A model generated the notes under the pieces. The model did no database searches and was not told the DNA's origin. It saw only the letters and a program-made list of their open reading frames with translations. From Flavobacteriia bacterium (lineage in GTDB: Bacteria; Bacteroidota; Bacteroidia; Flavobacteriales_D; Crocinitomicaceae), in assembly GCA_016183815.1 (NCBI GenBank), contig JACPDW010000006.1:62001-126000 (forward strand): a stretch of 64,000 bases of DNA, read 5' to 3'. Of the stretch, positions 35,078-44,609 are shown piece by piece (the first letter of the stretch is position 1; each line of letters starts with the position of its first letter). Position numbers and translations under genes: made by a program.

Positions 35078-36202
35078 ATGAAAATAATTTCAGTAATTGG
35101 AACTAGACCAAATATCATTAAAGTTGCCCCGTTTTTAAATGCAATAAAAAACCTTAATAACCAAAATATTGTCTCTATTTTGGTTCATACAGGTCAACAC
35201 TACGATGAAAATTTATCCAATAATAATATCAAAGTTTTAGAAATAAATAAAATTGATTATTCTCTAAATATTGGTTCAGATACCAATGCCAATCAAATAG
35301 CTAAAACAATACTTTCATTTGATGATGTATTAATCAATGAAAAACCCGATTGGGTTGTCGTTTTTGGTGACGTAAATGCTACCGTTGCTTGTGCAATTGC
35401 TACAAAATGTAGAGGAATCAAATTGGTTCACGTTGAAGCTGGAATACGATCATTTGACAATAATATGCAAGAAGAAATGAACAGAATTTTGTGCGATTCT
35501 ATTGCTGATGTTTTAATTGCACCCGATGAGTTTGCTGTAGAAAATTTAATAAAACAAGGAATTCCTCAAGATAAAATTAAAATGCTTGGAAACATTATGA
35601 TTGATAGTTTAGACAGACATATTGAACAAGCAAAACTAATGGATTTATATAATATTCTTCACAATAATAAAGTGACAGAAACAAATTTAAACATCAAAAA
35701 TTTTTATTTAATCACCTTACACAGAGATACCAATGTTGATTCTTTAGAATTTCTAAAACTTTTTATCGAATTTTTAAAAAATCATGTATCAAGAGATACT
35801 TTTGTTTGGATTATGCATCCAAGAACACAAAAAAATCTTCACAAATTTGATTTGTGGAACGAATTATTGCAGTTAAAAAACGTATGTTTATTAAACCCTG
35901 TTTCCTATATTGAAATGTTAGCACTTCAGACAAAAACCTTAGGAATAATTACCGATTCTGGTGGAATACAAGAAGAAGCTTGTGTTTTGGGAATTCCTTT
36001 TCTTTTGTTAAGAGAAAATACGGAAAGACCATTAACATTAATAAAAAATGGAGGGACAGGTATTTTATTTGGTACAGATGTTAGTGAAATACAAAATGGG
36101 TTTGAAAAATTAAAAAAATCTAGAGTAACTCCATTTAGACCTACATTTTGGGATGGAAAAACTGCTGTAAGAATTGTTGAAAGTTTATTTGCTCATTTCT
36201 AA
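35078..36202 (+). CDS. wecB: UDP-N-acetylglucosamine 2-epimerase (non-hydrolysing)
   Basis: 374 residues with the family motifs: GTRPNIIKVAPF at the start, HTGQHYDENLS, GDVNATVACAIA, LVHVEAGIRSFDNNMQEEMNRI, LITLHRDTNVD, GIITDSGGIQEEACVLGIPFLLLRENTERP. It converts UDP-GlcNAc to UDP-ManNAc for surface polysaccharides. It starts 23 nt after the barrel gene on the same strand. Its end overlaps the convergent ompA-like gene by 18 nt. In MNAA-type enzymes HRDxN is usually HRxEN; here it reads HRDTN, a small deviation to note. Confidence 0.92.
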   Translation: MKIISVIGTRPNIIKVAPFLNAIKNLNNQNIVSILVHTGQHYDENLSNNNIKVLEINKIDYSLNIGSDTNANQIAKTILSFDDVLINEKPDWVVVFGDVNATVACAIATKCRGIKLVHVEAGIRSFDNNMQEEMNRILCDSIADVLIAPDEFAVENLIKQGIPQDKIKMLGNIMIDSLDRHIEQAKLMDLYNILHNNKVTETNLNIKNFYLITLHRDTNVDSLEFLKLFIEFLKNHVSRDTFVWIMHPRTQKNLHKFDLWNELLQLKNVCLLNPVSYIEMLALQTKTLGIITDSGGIQEEACVLGIPFLLLRENTERPLTLIKNGGTGILFGTDVSEIQNGFEKLKKSRVTPFRPTFWDGKTAVRIVESLFAHF

Positions 36203-37705
36203 AATTTTATCTCCTTTTTCAAGATGCAATTCTTTGGCTTTTTGAATAGAAATTCTTTCACCTAAATAATACGCAGTAACAAAGGCATCATAAAATTGAC
36301 CAGATTTTTTAATTTCATTTAATTTTTTAACTGCCTCATCAAGAGAACTATAAATATTAATACTGTATTTGATTTTTTTATCTGGAGAAGGTGTAATCAA
36401 TACATCACCCAAAACTTCTAAAGGTTTAGTGTCAATTTTTTTCTCAAAAACACCAATTTGAATTGTAAAAAACAAACCTTCTTTAACAATTCCTTCTTTT
36501 AAAGTTCTAACATCATAAAAATTATTAGAAATATCTTCAATCCAAACAAGTCTATTGTGTTTGATTTTTTCGTATTCATTTTTTGAAATTTTTGCTCTGC
36601 TTGCACTTTCTGATGTAACAATTAATCTGTCTTTTTCTATACCTCTTTCAGTTAATAATTTTTTAATATTTAATGCCCTTCTATAACTTAAATCGTCAAT
36701 TGCAATTTTATCTCCAATATTATCTGAATGTCCGTGAATAATTATTTTTTTTAATGGTTCAGCGTTCAAACATACAACAATTTTATCTATTTCAACAAAA
36801 TACTCTTCTTTAACTTTTGTCATTGAAACATCAAAAACAAAGATAGGATACTCCTCAAGTTCACAAACAAAAGGTTCAAATTCTTTTTTAGGACAACCTC
36901 CATACTCAATTTTCCCTGCAATGTCAGGACATAAGTCTAATGAATCAAGAACTCCATCGTTGTCTTTATCATATACAATTACAGGCAAAGTAGAGTCCGT
37001 TTTAATTTTATCTATTGGTTCAAAATGTTTTTTAATTTTCCAATCTGCATGGATTTTTTTCTTTCCGAAACAAAAAGCAGAACCAAGCATAAAAATAAAA
37101 TAGTTTCCATCTCTACTATTTTTACTAAAATCACTCCAATGAAATCCTTTTGAGTAATCTTGATATAGATTTGCAGAATAACTTAAATCGCTGTGAAATG
37201 TAATTCTATCATTAATTTTAAATTGAGGAGTAATACCAATAACAATTCCGGCTCTTTCATCACTTTTATTCTTTTTCCAAGAAGTAAAATATAGGGAATA
37301 TCTATATTTTTGAACGGTTATTCCTACGCCCACATGAGCAAGTACTGAAAATCTTTGGGTCTTTTTTTCAAAGTGCATACTTCTTCCAATATTATAAATG
37401 TATTCTAAAGAATAACGATATAAATACGTTTTGTCTGCTGTAAATTCAAAATCTTTAGTGAAATTTGACATGGCAAAATTCATTTTAATTCCATGAACAG
37501 GGGTAAACATAAATCTCCCACCTAAATCAACATGTAAGTAAATTGGTTTGTTACAACAAGCGGTGTCATTTTTAATAACTGTCCCACCATTTATTTCAAG
37601 TGAGTATTGGTCAAATTCTTTTTGTGAATAAAAAATTGAATTTAAAATTATAATATAGGCAAGTATAAAATTTAATATAATTTGTATGAAATTTAATTTT
37701 TTCAA
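36185..37705 (-). CDS. OmpA family outer-membrane protein
   Basis: 506 residues with the only plausible start a TTG at 37705 (then KKLNFIQIILNFILAY, a signal peptide). The N-terminal ~210 residues look like an outer-membrane barrel (GGRFMFTPVHGIKMNFAMS, GIVIGITPQFKINDRITFHSDLSY). A calcium-binding thrombospondin type-3-like repeat follows (DKDNDGVLDSLDLCPD), then the OmpA peptidoglycan-binding domain (IIIHGHSDNIGDKIAIDDLSYRRALNIKKLL), and a C-terminal ~110 residues resembling a SPOR-like fold (FTIQIGVFEK ... YSINIYSSLDEAVKKL). It should tether the outer membrane to the cell wall. Confidence 0.85.
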   Translation of the reverse strand: MKKLNFIQIILNFILAYIIILNSIFYSQKEFDQYSLEINGGTVIKNDTACCNKPIYLHVDLGGRFMFTPVHGIKMNFAMSNFTKDFEFTADKTYLYRYSLEYIYNIGRSMHFEKKTQRFSVLAHVGVGITVQKYRYSLYFTSWKKNKSDERAGIVIGITPQFKINDRITFHSDLSYSANLYQDYSKGFHWSDFSKNSRDGNYFIFMLGSAFCFGKKKIHADWKIKKHFEPIDKIKTDSTLPVIVYDKDNDGVLDSLDLCPDIAGKIEYGGCPKKEFEPFVCELEEYPIFVFDVSMTKVKEEYFVEIDKIVVCLNAEPLKKIIIHGHSDNIGDKIAIDDLSYRRALNIKKLLTERGIEKDRLIVTSESASRAKISKNEYEKIKHNRLVWIEDISNNFYDVRTLKEGIVKEGLFFTIQIGVFEKKIDTKPLEVLGDVLITPSPDKKIKYSINIYSSLDEAVKKLNEIKKSGQFYDAFVTAYYLGERISIQKAKELHLEKGDKILEMSK

Positions 37706-37732
37706 AATAATGTTGTAAAATAGGAATATTAT

Positions 37733-38305
37733 TTAAACAAAATTAGTTTTTTTATACTTATCATTTAAAGTTTCTCCTTTAAAACATAAATATTTAATTT
37801 GATTTAATCTTTTTTGTTGAGTTTCTATTTTTTTTGCTTCATTTAAAAAATTAATAAATTCATTTTTTTTTGCAGTACTTAATTTTTCGAACAAATATTT
37901 AAACTCATTATCATCTACTAAACTTATACTTAAAAGTTCGGGATAATTATGTAAAGGGATTTTTTCAATTTTTAGTTTTAAACCCATTTTTTCATTTTCA
38001 ACAGCTTCTTTTATATAATTATAAATTAATCCTTTATCCATTTCTTTAATTGAATCAAAACGCATTTGTCTTAGAGCTTTGGTTTTCCCCTCTGATGCGT
38101 TGATTAATTTTTTTTCTTTATCTTTTAGAAAAACTCCATTATAAAACCAAACTGAAAAAAAATGTTTAAATCCATGAAAACTTAAAACATTTTTATCATT
38201 AAAAGTATAAACCTCTGACCTCCATTTTTTTTTATTATCTAATTCAGGAAAATTCTCAAGAATCTCATTCATTAAACTAAATTCATTTTCCCAACTTTTC
38301 TTCAT
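37733..38305 (-). CDS. YdeI/OmdA-like protein with DUF1801-type domain
   Basis: 190 residues, cytosolic. The N-terminal part (FPELDNKKKWRSEVYTFNDKNVLSFHGFKHFFSVWFYNGVFL, then ASEGKTKALRQMRFDS) matches the DUF1801 fold, and the C-terminal YdeI/OmdA tail (FEKLSTAKKNEFINFLNEAKKIETQQKRLNQIKYLCFKGETLNDKYKK) matches the bacteriocin-protection family. In enterobacteria YdeI has been linked to antimicrobial resistance, but the biochemical role is unknown. It follows the YciI-like gene with a 5-nt gap and lies at the end of a three-gene run with SIMPL. Confidence 0.82.
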   Translation of the reverse strand: MKKSWENEFSLMNEILENFPELDNKKKWRSEVYTFNDKNVLSFHGFKHFFSVWFYNGVFLKDKEKKLINASEGKTKALRQMRFDSIKEMDKGLIYNYIKEAVENEKMGLKLKIEKIPLHNYPELLSISLVDDNEFKYLFEKLSTAKKNEFINFLNEAKKIETQQKRLNQIKYLCFKGETLNDKYKKTNFV

Positions 38306-38310
38306 ACAAA

Positions 38311-38775
38311 TTAAGGTTTATTTTTCCAAATTTTTTCACTATCTGGTAAATAAGCCGGTAAAGCAGCTGAGCCAAACCACTGATACAATTCATAAGATAA
38401 GACTTTTTCACTTATAGACATGTCTTTTTCCAAATCTATTATTACTTGTTCTTTATCAGTATTTTGAATTATAAATATACCTCGGTATTGAGCATCATTT
38501 TTTGAAAGCGGTCCAGCTAAAATTAATTTCCCTTCTTTTTCCATTCTTTCCATATTTGAAAAATGACCTGAAAAACATTTATTTAAAAATTCTTTATCTT
38601 GAGTATTATTTGATCCAGTTTTTAATATAACCAAAGTATATGCTTTCATTCCATAAATATCAGCTCCATATTTTATAGCTAAAGTGTCATTATATAAAGG
38701 ATTATCAATTTGTGAAAACAAATTAAATAAATTTGAAAAAGCAAAAACAAATGCAAAAATTTTAGTCCACATCAT
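38311..38775 (-). CDS. Exported YciI-like protein
   Basis: 154 residues. An N-terminal signal peptide (MMWTKIFAFVFAFSNLFNLFSQ) precedes a YCII-type alpha+beta domain: YTLVILKTGSN ... FSGHFSNMERMEKEGKLILAGPLSKNDAQYRGIFII, with the His near residue 71 as in the family. YciI proteins are usually cytosolic small dimers; exported versions exist in Bacteroidota. The function is unknown. It overlaps the end of the SIMPL gene by 14 nt. Confidence 0.82.
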   Translation of the reverse strand: MMWTKIFAFVFAFSNLFNLFSQIDNPLYNDTLAIKYGADIYGMKAYTLVILKTGSNNTQDKEFLNKCFSGHFSNMERMEKEGKLILAGPLSKNDAQYRGIFIIQNTDKEQVIIDLEKDMSISEKVLSYELYQWFGSAALPAYLPDSEKIWKNKP

Positions 38776-39493
38776 ACTCTAAACGAATTGTAATACTTGC
38801 TGTTTTAAGTTTTGAAGTAGTATTAAATGAACCACCCCAACTATAATCTTCAGAGGAATTTCTTGCTGTAATTTGAATAACACCCATCGAAGCATTTTTT
38901 AACTTACCTAAACTTGAACCAGCATTAATTGCAATTTTTTCTGCTCTTGTTTTTGCATCTTTAGTTGCATTTTCTATCATTCTTAATTTTAACGCTCTCA
39001 AATTTGTGTAATAATAATCAGGTGAATATGAATCTAATTCAATATCTTGATTGATTAACTCTGTAATTTCTCGTGATATTTTTTCAATCTTATCTACTTC
39101 TTTCGATTCAATTCTTAAAGTTTGATTTAAAGAAAAACCCGAAAAATAAGAAGATTGTATGTTGCCCATATTATCGTAACTATTGTTATACAATTTCTGG
39201 ATACTTACAGAATTAAATACCAATTCATCATTGGAAGCTCCTTTACCTATTAAGTATTTTTTAATTTTTTCCCTTTTATTTCTTAAATCTTCTGAGGCCT
39301 GTTTTAAGTCCATAGCCGTCGAACTAAATCCTGCTTTCCATACGATTAAGTCTGAAGTGAAATTTTCTTCTCCCAGACCAGTTACACTAATTGTTGTATT
39401 TCCAGTGGATTTGTTTTTATAGGCATTACCAATTATTAATGCTGCTATTATCACTGTTAAAGAGAGAATTATAGAATGTATGTGATTTTTCAT
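38762..39493 (-). CDS. SIMPL domain (DUF541) protein
   Basis: From ATG 39493 (MKNHIHSIILSLTVIIAALII) the protein is 243 residues; the frame extends 13 codons upstream to another ATG. A single N-terminal membrane anchor or signal precedes the SIMPL domain: TISVTGLGEENFTSDLIVWKAGF at the start, SYFSGFSLNQTLRI in the middle and ALKLRMIENATKDAKTRAEKIAINAGSSLGKLKNA near the end. Members (BP26, YggE) are periplasmic and have been tied to oxidative-stress tolerance or channel-like oligomers; the role here is open. Confidence 0.87.
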   Translation of the reverse strand: MKNHIHSIILSLTVIIAALIIGNAYKNKSTGNTTISVTGLGEENFTSDLIVWKAGFSSTAMDLKQASEDLRNKREKIKKYLIGKGASNDELVFNSVSIQKLYNNSYDNMGNIQSSYFSGFSLNQTLRIESKEVDKIEKISREITELINQDIELDSYSPDYYYTNLRALKLRMIENATKDAKTRAEKIAINAGSSLGKLKNASMGVIQITARNSSEDYSWGGSFNTTSKLKTASITIRLEYDVD

Positions 39494-39768
39494 AATGTTT
39501 ATTAATACAAATTTAAGAATAAAAATTTGCATATAAAAATTTCTAACTGTTTTTAAATTAATAAATTGTTAAATTAAATCTGAAATTCATTATTGTGCTT
39601 TAAACATTCTTTTTATTTAAAGGAAAGATCGTCGCTTTATTTTTACACTAAATATCTAATCTATTTTTGATTATACGAGAAAAAGATTTTTTTAACTGTC
39701 TAATATGAAAGATAATAAAAATTTGGGTGTAAAAAGAATAGATTGCATATTGAAAATGATTTAGTCCA

Positions 39769-39880
39769 ACTTGGTTTTATTCATTATTTTTTGTTCATTA
39801 TACTATTTTTGTGCAATTTTGAAAAATTCAAGATTTTTGTTAAATTTGTGAAAAAACGAAGTATAAAACGTTGATGAGTT
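39769..39880 (+). repeat. Copy 2 of dispersed promoter-bearing repeat
   Basis: Near-identical to 28661-28730 over 39811-39880; weaker similarity begins at TTGGTTTTATT (39770). As with copy 1, it stands at the 5' edge of accessory genes. The rest of 39533-39956 has no supported gene. Confidence 0.7.
39819..39848 (+). promoter_or_regulatory. Consensus promoter in repeat copy 2
   Basis: TTG 39819-39821, 19-nt spacer, TAAATTTG 39841-39848. It points to the methyltransferase gene. A second -7-like box TAATTTTG lies at 39933-39940, 16 nt before the methyltransferase ATG. Confidence 0.55.
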
Positions 39881-39956
39881 GGCGTTCAGTAATAAAATAG
39901 CTTGACAATATAAATAAGCAAAGAGAAAAGGATAATTTTGAATAAATTTAAACGGA

Positions 39957-40949
39957 ATGATTGAAATTGCTGATAAAAAACTAAACAACATTAAATTTAT
40001 TGATTTATTTGCTGGAATCGGTGGTTTTCATTATGCTCTTTCATCTTTTGGAGCGGAATGTATTTTTGCATCCGAATGGGATACATTCGCCGCAGAAACA
40101 TATCAGCATAACTTTAAATTAAAACCACACGGAGATATTACTAAAATTTTAGCTGATGAAATACCACCTCATGATATTTTATGTGGTGGATTTCCTTGTC
40201 AAGCATTTTCAATTTCAGGAAAACAAAAAGGTTTTGATGATATTAGAGGAACTCTTTTTTTTGAAATCGCTCGATTAGTTGAATTTCACAAACCTAAAGT
40301 TATATTTTTAGAAAATGTAAAAAATCTTTCACAACATGATGAAGGAAAAACATTCAAAATTATTGATAAAACTTTAAAAGATTTAAACTACTCTGTTTTT
40401 CACAAGGTTTTAAATGCCAGTAATTTTGGTCTTCCACAAAATAGAGAAAGAATCTATATTGTTGCTTTTAGAAATGATATAAAATCAAATAATTTTAATT
40501 TTCCAAAACCACCAAATCCCCCAGTTTGTTTATTAGACATAATAGAAAATAGTCCTATTAATGCTAAAATTATTGAACGAAATGATATTGAAATTTATAA
40601 AGAATATATTCCGCAGAAAAATATTTTTAATGAAATGAATTTATTAAATAAACCTATTCAAATAGGTAAAGTTAATAAAGGAGGTCAAGGAGAAAGAATT
40701 TATCATCCACTTGGACATGCAATTACATTGTCGGCTTATGGTGGCGGTGTTGGTTCTAAAACTGGTCTATATTTAATTGATGGGAAGATAAGAAAATTAT
40801 CCCCTAGAGAATGTGCAAGATTACAAGGTTTTCCTGATAGCTTTATCCTTAATAATTCAGATTCGCAATCATATAAACAATTTGGAAATAGTGTTGCAAT
40901 TAATGTATTGCAAAATATCCTCTTGGAAATCATTAAAATCATTTGTTAA
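39957..40949 (+). CDS. DNA (cytosine-5) methyltransferase
   Basis: 330 residues with the ordered C5-MTase motifs: I IDLFAGIGGFHYALSSFG (near 17), II ASEWD, IV GGFPCQAFSISGKQKGFDD with the catalytic Cys in PCQ (near 80), VI FLENVKNL (ENV), VIII QNRERIYIVAF, a variable target-recognition region (about 180-240), IX RECARLQGFPD and X QFGNSVAINVL. It modifies cytosine at a specific site; the site cannot be read from sequence. One nucleotide after its stop lies the endonuclease gene, so this is the methyltransferase of a type II restriction-modification pair. Confidence 0.95.
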   Translation: MIEIADKKLNNIKFIDLFAGIGGFHYALSSFGAECIFASEWDTFAAETYQHNFKLKPHGDITKILADEIPPHDILCGGFPCQAFSISGKQKGFDDIRGTLFFEIARLVEFHKPKVIFLENVKNLSQHDEGKTFKIIDKTLKDLNYSVFHKVLNASNFGLPQNRERIYIVAFRNDIKSNNFNFPKPPNPPVCLLDIIENSPINAKIIERNDIEIYKEYIPQKNIFNEMNLLNKPIQIGKVNKGGQGERIYHPLGHAITLSAYGGGVGSKTGLYLIDGKIRKLSPRECARLQGFPDSFILNNSDSQSYKQFGNSVAINVLQNILLEIIKIIC

Positions 40950-40950
40950 A

Positions 40951-41701
40951 ATGAATGAAAAACAAACTCTCGGTTCTAATACAGCAAAAAATGGATTCAA
41001 AAATGAAGATGATATTGTTTTGAAATTTAATAATTGGAAAGTTGACCTTGATGCTCAAGCTTGGTTGACAATAATGAAATATAATCTTAAAGATATTCAA
41101 TTTGTTGAAGCTATTAAAATATCAGGATATAAAACTGATGTACAAGTACAAGTGAATATTAAATTAAAAAAAGCTTTGGATGTTCAAAATTTACAGGTTA
41201 AATTGGTTAGTAATCCTAAAGGATTTAATCAAATTGACAAACGTTGGGTTGATAAATATCATGAGATGTGGGAAATCCCTAAAAATGTAATTTCAATTTT
41301 CAAACGATATACTGGCGAAGAAATTCCTAATATTAAGAATCCGTCTGATAAAAGAAGAATGTTTGCAAATGAATTTTCTAAATTAGAACAAACTATAATA
41401 TTAAAATGGTTAAAAAAGAATCAAGTTACTTATAGTTTCTGATATTTTAAAGGGACGTGGAAAATTTGCAGCAGAATGGATGTTAGTTGCACAAAAAATG
41501 AATCAAAATGCTAGATGGATATTGAAACCAATGAATTATTGCATGAATCATTTTGGAAATGGAGACATTGAAATAACAGCAAGAGGTAATTTTAAAATAG
41601 GTAGAATTACAATGCAAAGAAAAGGTGGTGACGGCGGACGTGACACATCAAAAATGTTGCAATTCAAAATAAATCCAGCTGAATTATTTGAAAATAATTA
41701 A
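40951..41701 (+). pseudogene. Type II restriction endonuclease, interrupted by a frameshift
   Basis: The first frame (40951-41442; MNEKQTLGSNTAKNGFKNED) ends at TGA after NQVTYSF. The next frame continues the protein: VSDILKGRGKFAAEWMLVAQKMNQNARWILKPMNYCMNHF, then GDIEITARGNFKIGRITMQRKGGDGG and a typical end MLQFKINPAELFENN, stopping at 41701. Removing one base between about 41411 and 41440 joins them into about 250 residues. ITARGNFKIGRITMQRKGGDGGR is likely the catalytic region (a QxK variant of the PD-(D/E)xK core is possible). Cleavage specificity should match the adjacent methyltransferase. As written the enzyme is inactive; the indel may be real or a sequence error. Confidence 0.8.
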
Positions 41702-41833
41702 CCTACCGTTAACATTTATCCAACTATTCTTTAAAAAGATTTCATAAAATAGATAAAGTTGATGATATGAAACGTCCTAAATAGTTCACACTTTTTATTT
41801 CTTTTTATTTTAAAATAAACTCTTAAACCAACT

Positions 41834-43378
41834 TCAGGACAAAACAATCCCATTTTCATTTAAAAAACGAAACCATTCGGAAGCTTGATGTTGATTCATC
41901 ACTCTAGGAAATTTGTTTTGAGAACCCAATTTTCCCATTCTATCCATAAATTGATAAAAATAGTGATTGGAAATCGCCAACATTTTGGGTGCATTTAAAC
42001 TATATTTACGAACAGAACGATAATCGTCGTTTAGTACACACAATTCATTGTCTAATTTATCTAAAAATTCTTTATAATTGAGTTGTGTATCTTCCGTTTG
42101 ATGAACTCCAAAAACCCACACATGCCTTTGATTTAGAATATCTTGAGTGATGCAAAATTCATTAATTTCAATTTTCATTTCTTTGCAAACTGAACTTAAT
42201 GCATGATTAATATTATCTAAAGACAAATGTTCACCAACAAGACTTAAATACTGTTTAATACGACCCGTAATTTTTATTTTACGTTTTTCTGTGTCGGTAA
42301 ATTGAACTAAATCACCAATTAAATATCTCCATAAACCTGCATCGGTAGAAATAAGCAAAGCATAATCAACTTCTTTCTCAACTTCATCTACGGTAAGTGC
42401 TTTATAATTATTCCTTATAGTTCCTTCTGGAGTAAAATATTCATCGTTAAATGGGACAAACTCAAAAAATATTTGATTGTCCAACAATAATTTCATTGAT
42501 GAATCTTCGGTATTGTCCTGATAAGCAAAATATCCTTCACTCGCAAGATAAGTATCTAGTAAATGTACTTTCTTACCAAAAGATCTATTTAAACGATTTA
42601 AATAAGGTTGAATAAACACACCACCGTGGACATATACAGAAAAATTTGGCCAAAGCTCGTGGATATTATTTAATTGATATCTTTCAATAATTCTTTCTAT
42701 TAGCATGATGCACCAACTTGGTATGCCTGTCATTATTGCAACATCCCATTTTGAAGCATTTTGCACTAATTTCTCTATTTTTTTATTCCAATCTTTAATT
42801 TCAGCTATTTTATTGTTGGGTTGAGTAAAAGGCAAAACAATCCAAGAGGTATGTTTTTTTAAAATTCCACTTAAATCTCCTTCAATGTGATTTTGTACTT
42901 TTTCCAACTTAGGAGAACCACCAATTACAAGAATCGTTTTTTGATATACCTCTGGAGGCAAATTTAATTCATGTAAGGTAGATGCTTGTCGAATACTTGT
43001 TCTTTGAAACGATTTAATCAATTCTTTAGATACGGGAATTCTTTTACTTGGCGATCCTGTAGTACCAGATGAAAGAGCAAAATAACTAATTTTCCCAGGC
43101 CATGTATGATCGTGTACTCCATCAATTGTTCTGTGCAACCAAGTTCTAAAAAACTCATCATAATCTACAATAGGGACTTCTTTTTGAAAACTTTTTACGA
43201 TGTCTTCTTGTAAAAGTAAGTCTGAAAATTGATGGTTTTTTCCAAAATTAGTTTTTTTAGCGTATTCTAATAAAAATTTTAATGAATTGATTTGATGTTC
43301 AAAACCATGACCTTTAATTAAGGATCTTTTATGACTAATTTCTACAGTTTTTTTTAATAAACGACCAATTATTTTCAT
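41834..43378 (-). CDS. GH3 superfamily adenylate-forming protein
   Basis: From ATG 43378 (MKIIGRLLKKTVEISHK) the protein is 514 residues; the frame begins five codons earlier with TTG. It matches the GH3 family, known from plant jasmonate and auxin amido synthetases: the nucleotide-binding FALSSGTTGSPSKRIPVS near residue 107, LLDTYLASEGYFAYQ, DAGLWRYLIGDLVQFTDTEKRKIKITGRIKQYLSLVGEHLS. It would adenylate a carboxylic acid and join it to an amino acid or other amine. Bacterial members are widespread in Bacteroidota with unknown substrate. It lies 84 nt after batB on the same strand, so may be transcribed with it. Confidence 0.87.
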   Translation of the reverse strand: MKIIGRLLKKTVEISHKRSLIKGHGFEHQINSLKFLLEYAKKTNFGKNHQFSDLLLQEDIVKSFQKEVPIVDYDEFFRTWLHRTIDGVHDHTWPGKISYFALSSGTTGSPSKRIPVSKELIKSFQRTSIRQASTLHELNLPPEVYQKTILVIGGSPKLEKVQNHIEGDLSGILKKHTSWIVLPFTQPNNKIAEIKDWNKKIEKLVQNASKWDVAIMTGIPSWCIMLIERIIERYQLNNIHELWPNFSVYVHGGVFIQPYLNRLNRSFGKKVHLLDTYLASEGYFAYQDNTEDSSMKLLLDNQIFFEFVPFNDEYFTPEGTIRNNYKALTVDEVEKEVDYALLISTDAGLWRYLIGDLVQFTDTEKRKIKITGRIKQYLSLVGEHLSLDNINHALSSVCKEMKIEINEFCITQDILNQRHVWVFGVHQTEDTQLNYKEFLDKLDNELCVLNDDYRSVRKYSLNAPKMLAISNHYFYQFMDRMGKLGSQNKFPRVMNQHQASEWFRFLNENGIVLS

Positions 43379-43462
43379 CTGATTTTGTAGCAAATTTAAA
43401 TAAAAGTTTCCACATTATTAAAAATTCTTTCAAGTTGTTTTAATATTTTTAATTCATTTTAA

Positions 43463-44608
43463 TTAATCTTTCTCCTTTTTATAAAAAAGAGAATTTAGTA
43501 AAAAAAACAAAATTAAAAATCCACCTGAAAATAAAAGAAAATAGGAATAAAATCGTTTTCTCACCTTCATTTCAATACTGTTTTTCTCTATTGAATTTTG
43601 AAATGATTTTGATTTTTTAATGCTCGTAAAAAAATGATAGATATCTGGAAAAGAATTATTTATAAAAGTATAACTACCATGAGTCTGTTTTGCAATGTCA
43701 ATAATCAAATTTTTATTGAGTTTTGAAACAACATTTTGACTGTTTTCATCTTTTTTATATCCAAATTCAGGTCTATCTGCTACTTTAGGAATAAATCCAC
43801 CCGTTTTACTTCCAATTCCAACTACTAAAAATTGTAACTCCTTTTGTTGAATATCTTCTGTTGATTCACTTAAATCGCCTTCATGGTGTTCACCATCCGT
43901 CATGAGTAAAACAATTTTATTGCATTTTTTTTCAGAAAACATATTTTTGGCTGTTTGAATTGCAGCTGAAATATCAGTTCCTTGATTTGAAATCATTGTT
44001 GAGCTAATTTCATTAACAAATAATTTTGCGGCAGAATAATCTTCTGTAATTGGTAGTTGAACATACGAAGCTCCTGCAAAAACAGAAATTCCAATTTTTT
44101 CCCCACTTAATTGATTTAAAAATTGTATAAGTGCTCTTTTAACGATGTCTAGTCTTGAAAAATTTTGTGAAAGATCTTTCGTATTCATCGAATTAGATAC
44201 ATCAAGAGCAAGTACAATTTCAACATTTTTAGAATCTATTTTTTTAATTTTTGTTCCAATAATCGGCTGAGATAAGGCAATAATTAAAAAGAAAAAAACT
44301 GTACGCATTAAGAAAACCTTCCAAATCCATAAAAATGAAGAGGGCACAACAAACATTTTATTCTTAATTGACTCATCGAAATATTTAGACAACTGCTGTT
44401 CACTTTTATTCTTTGTCAATAAAATAATATAATAATAAAATGGAATTAAAAGCAGAAAAAATAAAAAAAATGGATAAAAAAATGAAACTGTTGAAATGGA
44501 AATTTTACTTAATATTATGTAAAATGCAAAAACTATCAAAAAAATTAGATCAAATAAAATTTCTAAAATAAAGAGCGAAATAAATTTGTTTTTAAATAAT
44601 TTTTTCAT
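43463..44608 (-). CDS. batB: BatB-like VWA membrane protein
   Basis: 381 residues. Two to three N-terminal membrane segments, a von Willebrand A domain with the MIDAS motif LALDVSNSMNTKD (near residue 134) and the second site TDISAAI with LLMTDGEHHEGD, and a C-terminal membrane segment followed by KKEKD. This is the usual Bat layout (aerotolerance proteins first described in Bacteroides). It starts 1 nt after batA stops. The BatC and BatD genes normally next in line are not found; a GH3 gene follows instead. Confidence 0.88.
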   Translation of the reverse strand: MKKLFKNKFISLFILEILFDLIFLIVFAFYIILSKISISTVSFFYPFFLFFLLLIPFYYYIILLTKNKSEQQLSKYFDESIKNKMFVVPSSFLWIWKVFLMRTVFFFLIIALSQPIIGTKIKKIDSKNVEIVLALDVSNSMNTKDLSQNFSRLDIVKRALIQFLNQLSGEKIGISVFAGASYVQLPITEDYSAAKLFVNEISSTMISNQGTDISAAIQTAKNMFSEKKCNKIVLLMTDGEHHEGDLSESTEDIQQKELQFLVVGIGSKTGGFIPKVADRPEFGYKKDENSQNVVSKLNKNLIIDIAKQTHGSYTFINNSFPDIYHFFTSIKKSKSFQNSIEKNSIEMKVRKRFYSYFLLFSGGFLILFFLLNSLFYKKEKD

Positions 44609-44609
44609 T

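Noticed and set aside
40813-40950. Upstream extension of the endonuclease frame into the methyltransferase gene
   Set aside because: The methyltransferase occupies that DNA in another frame with its motifs IX and X; the ATG at 40951 is a better start.
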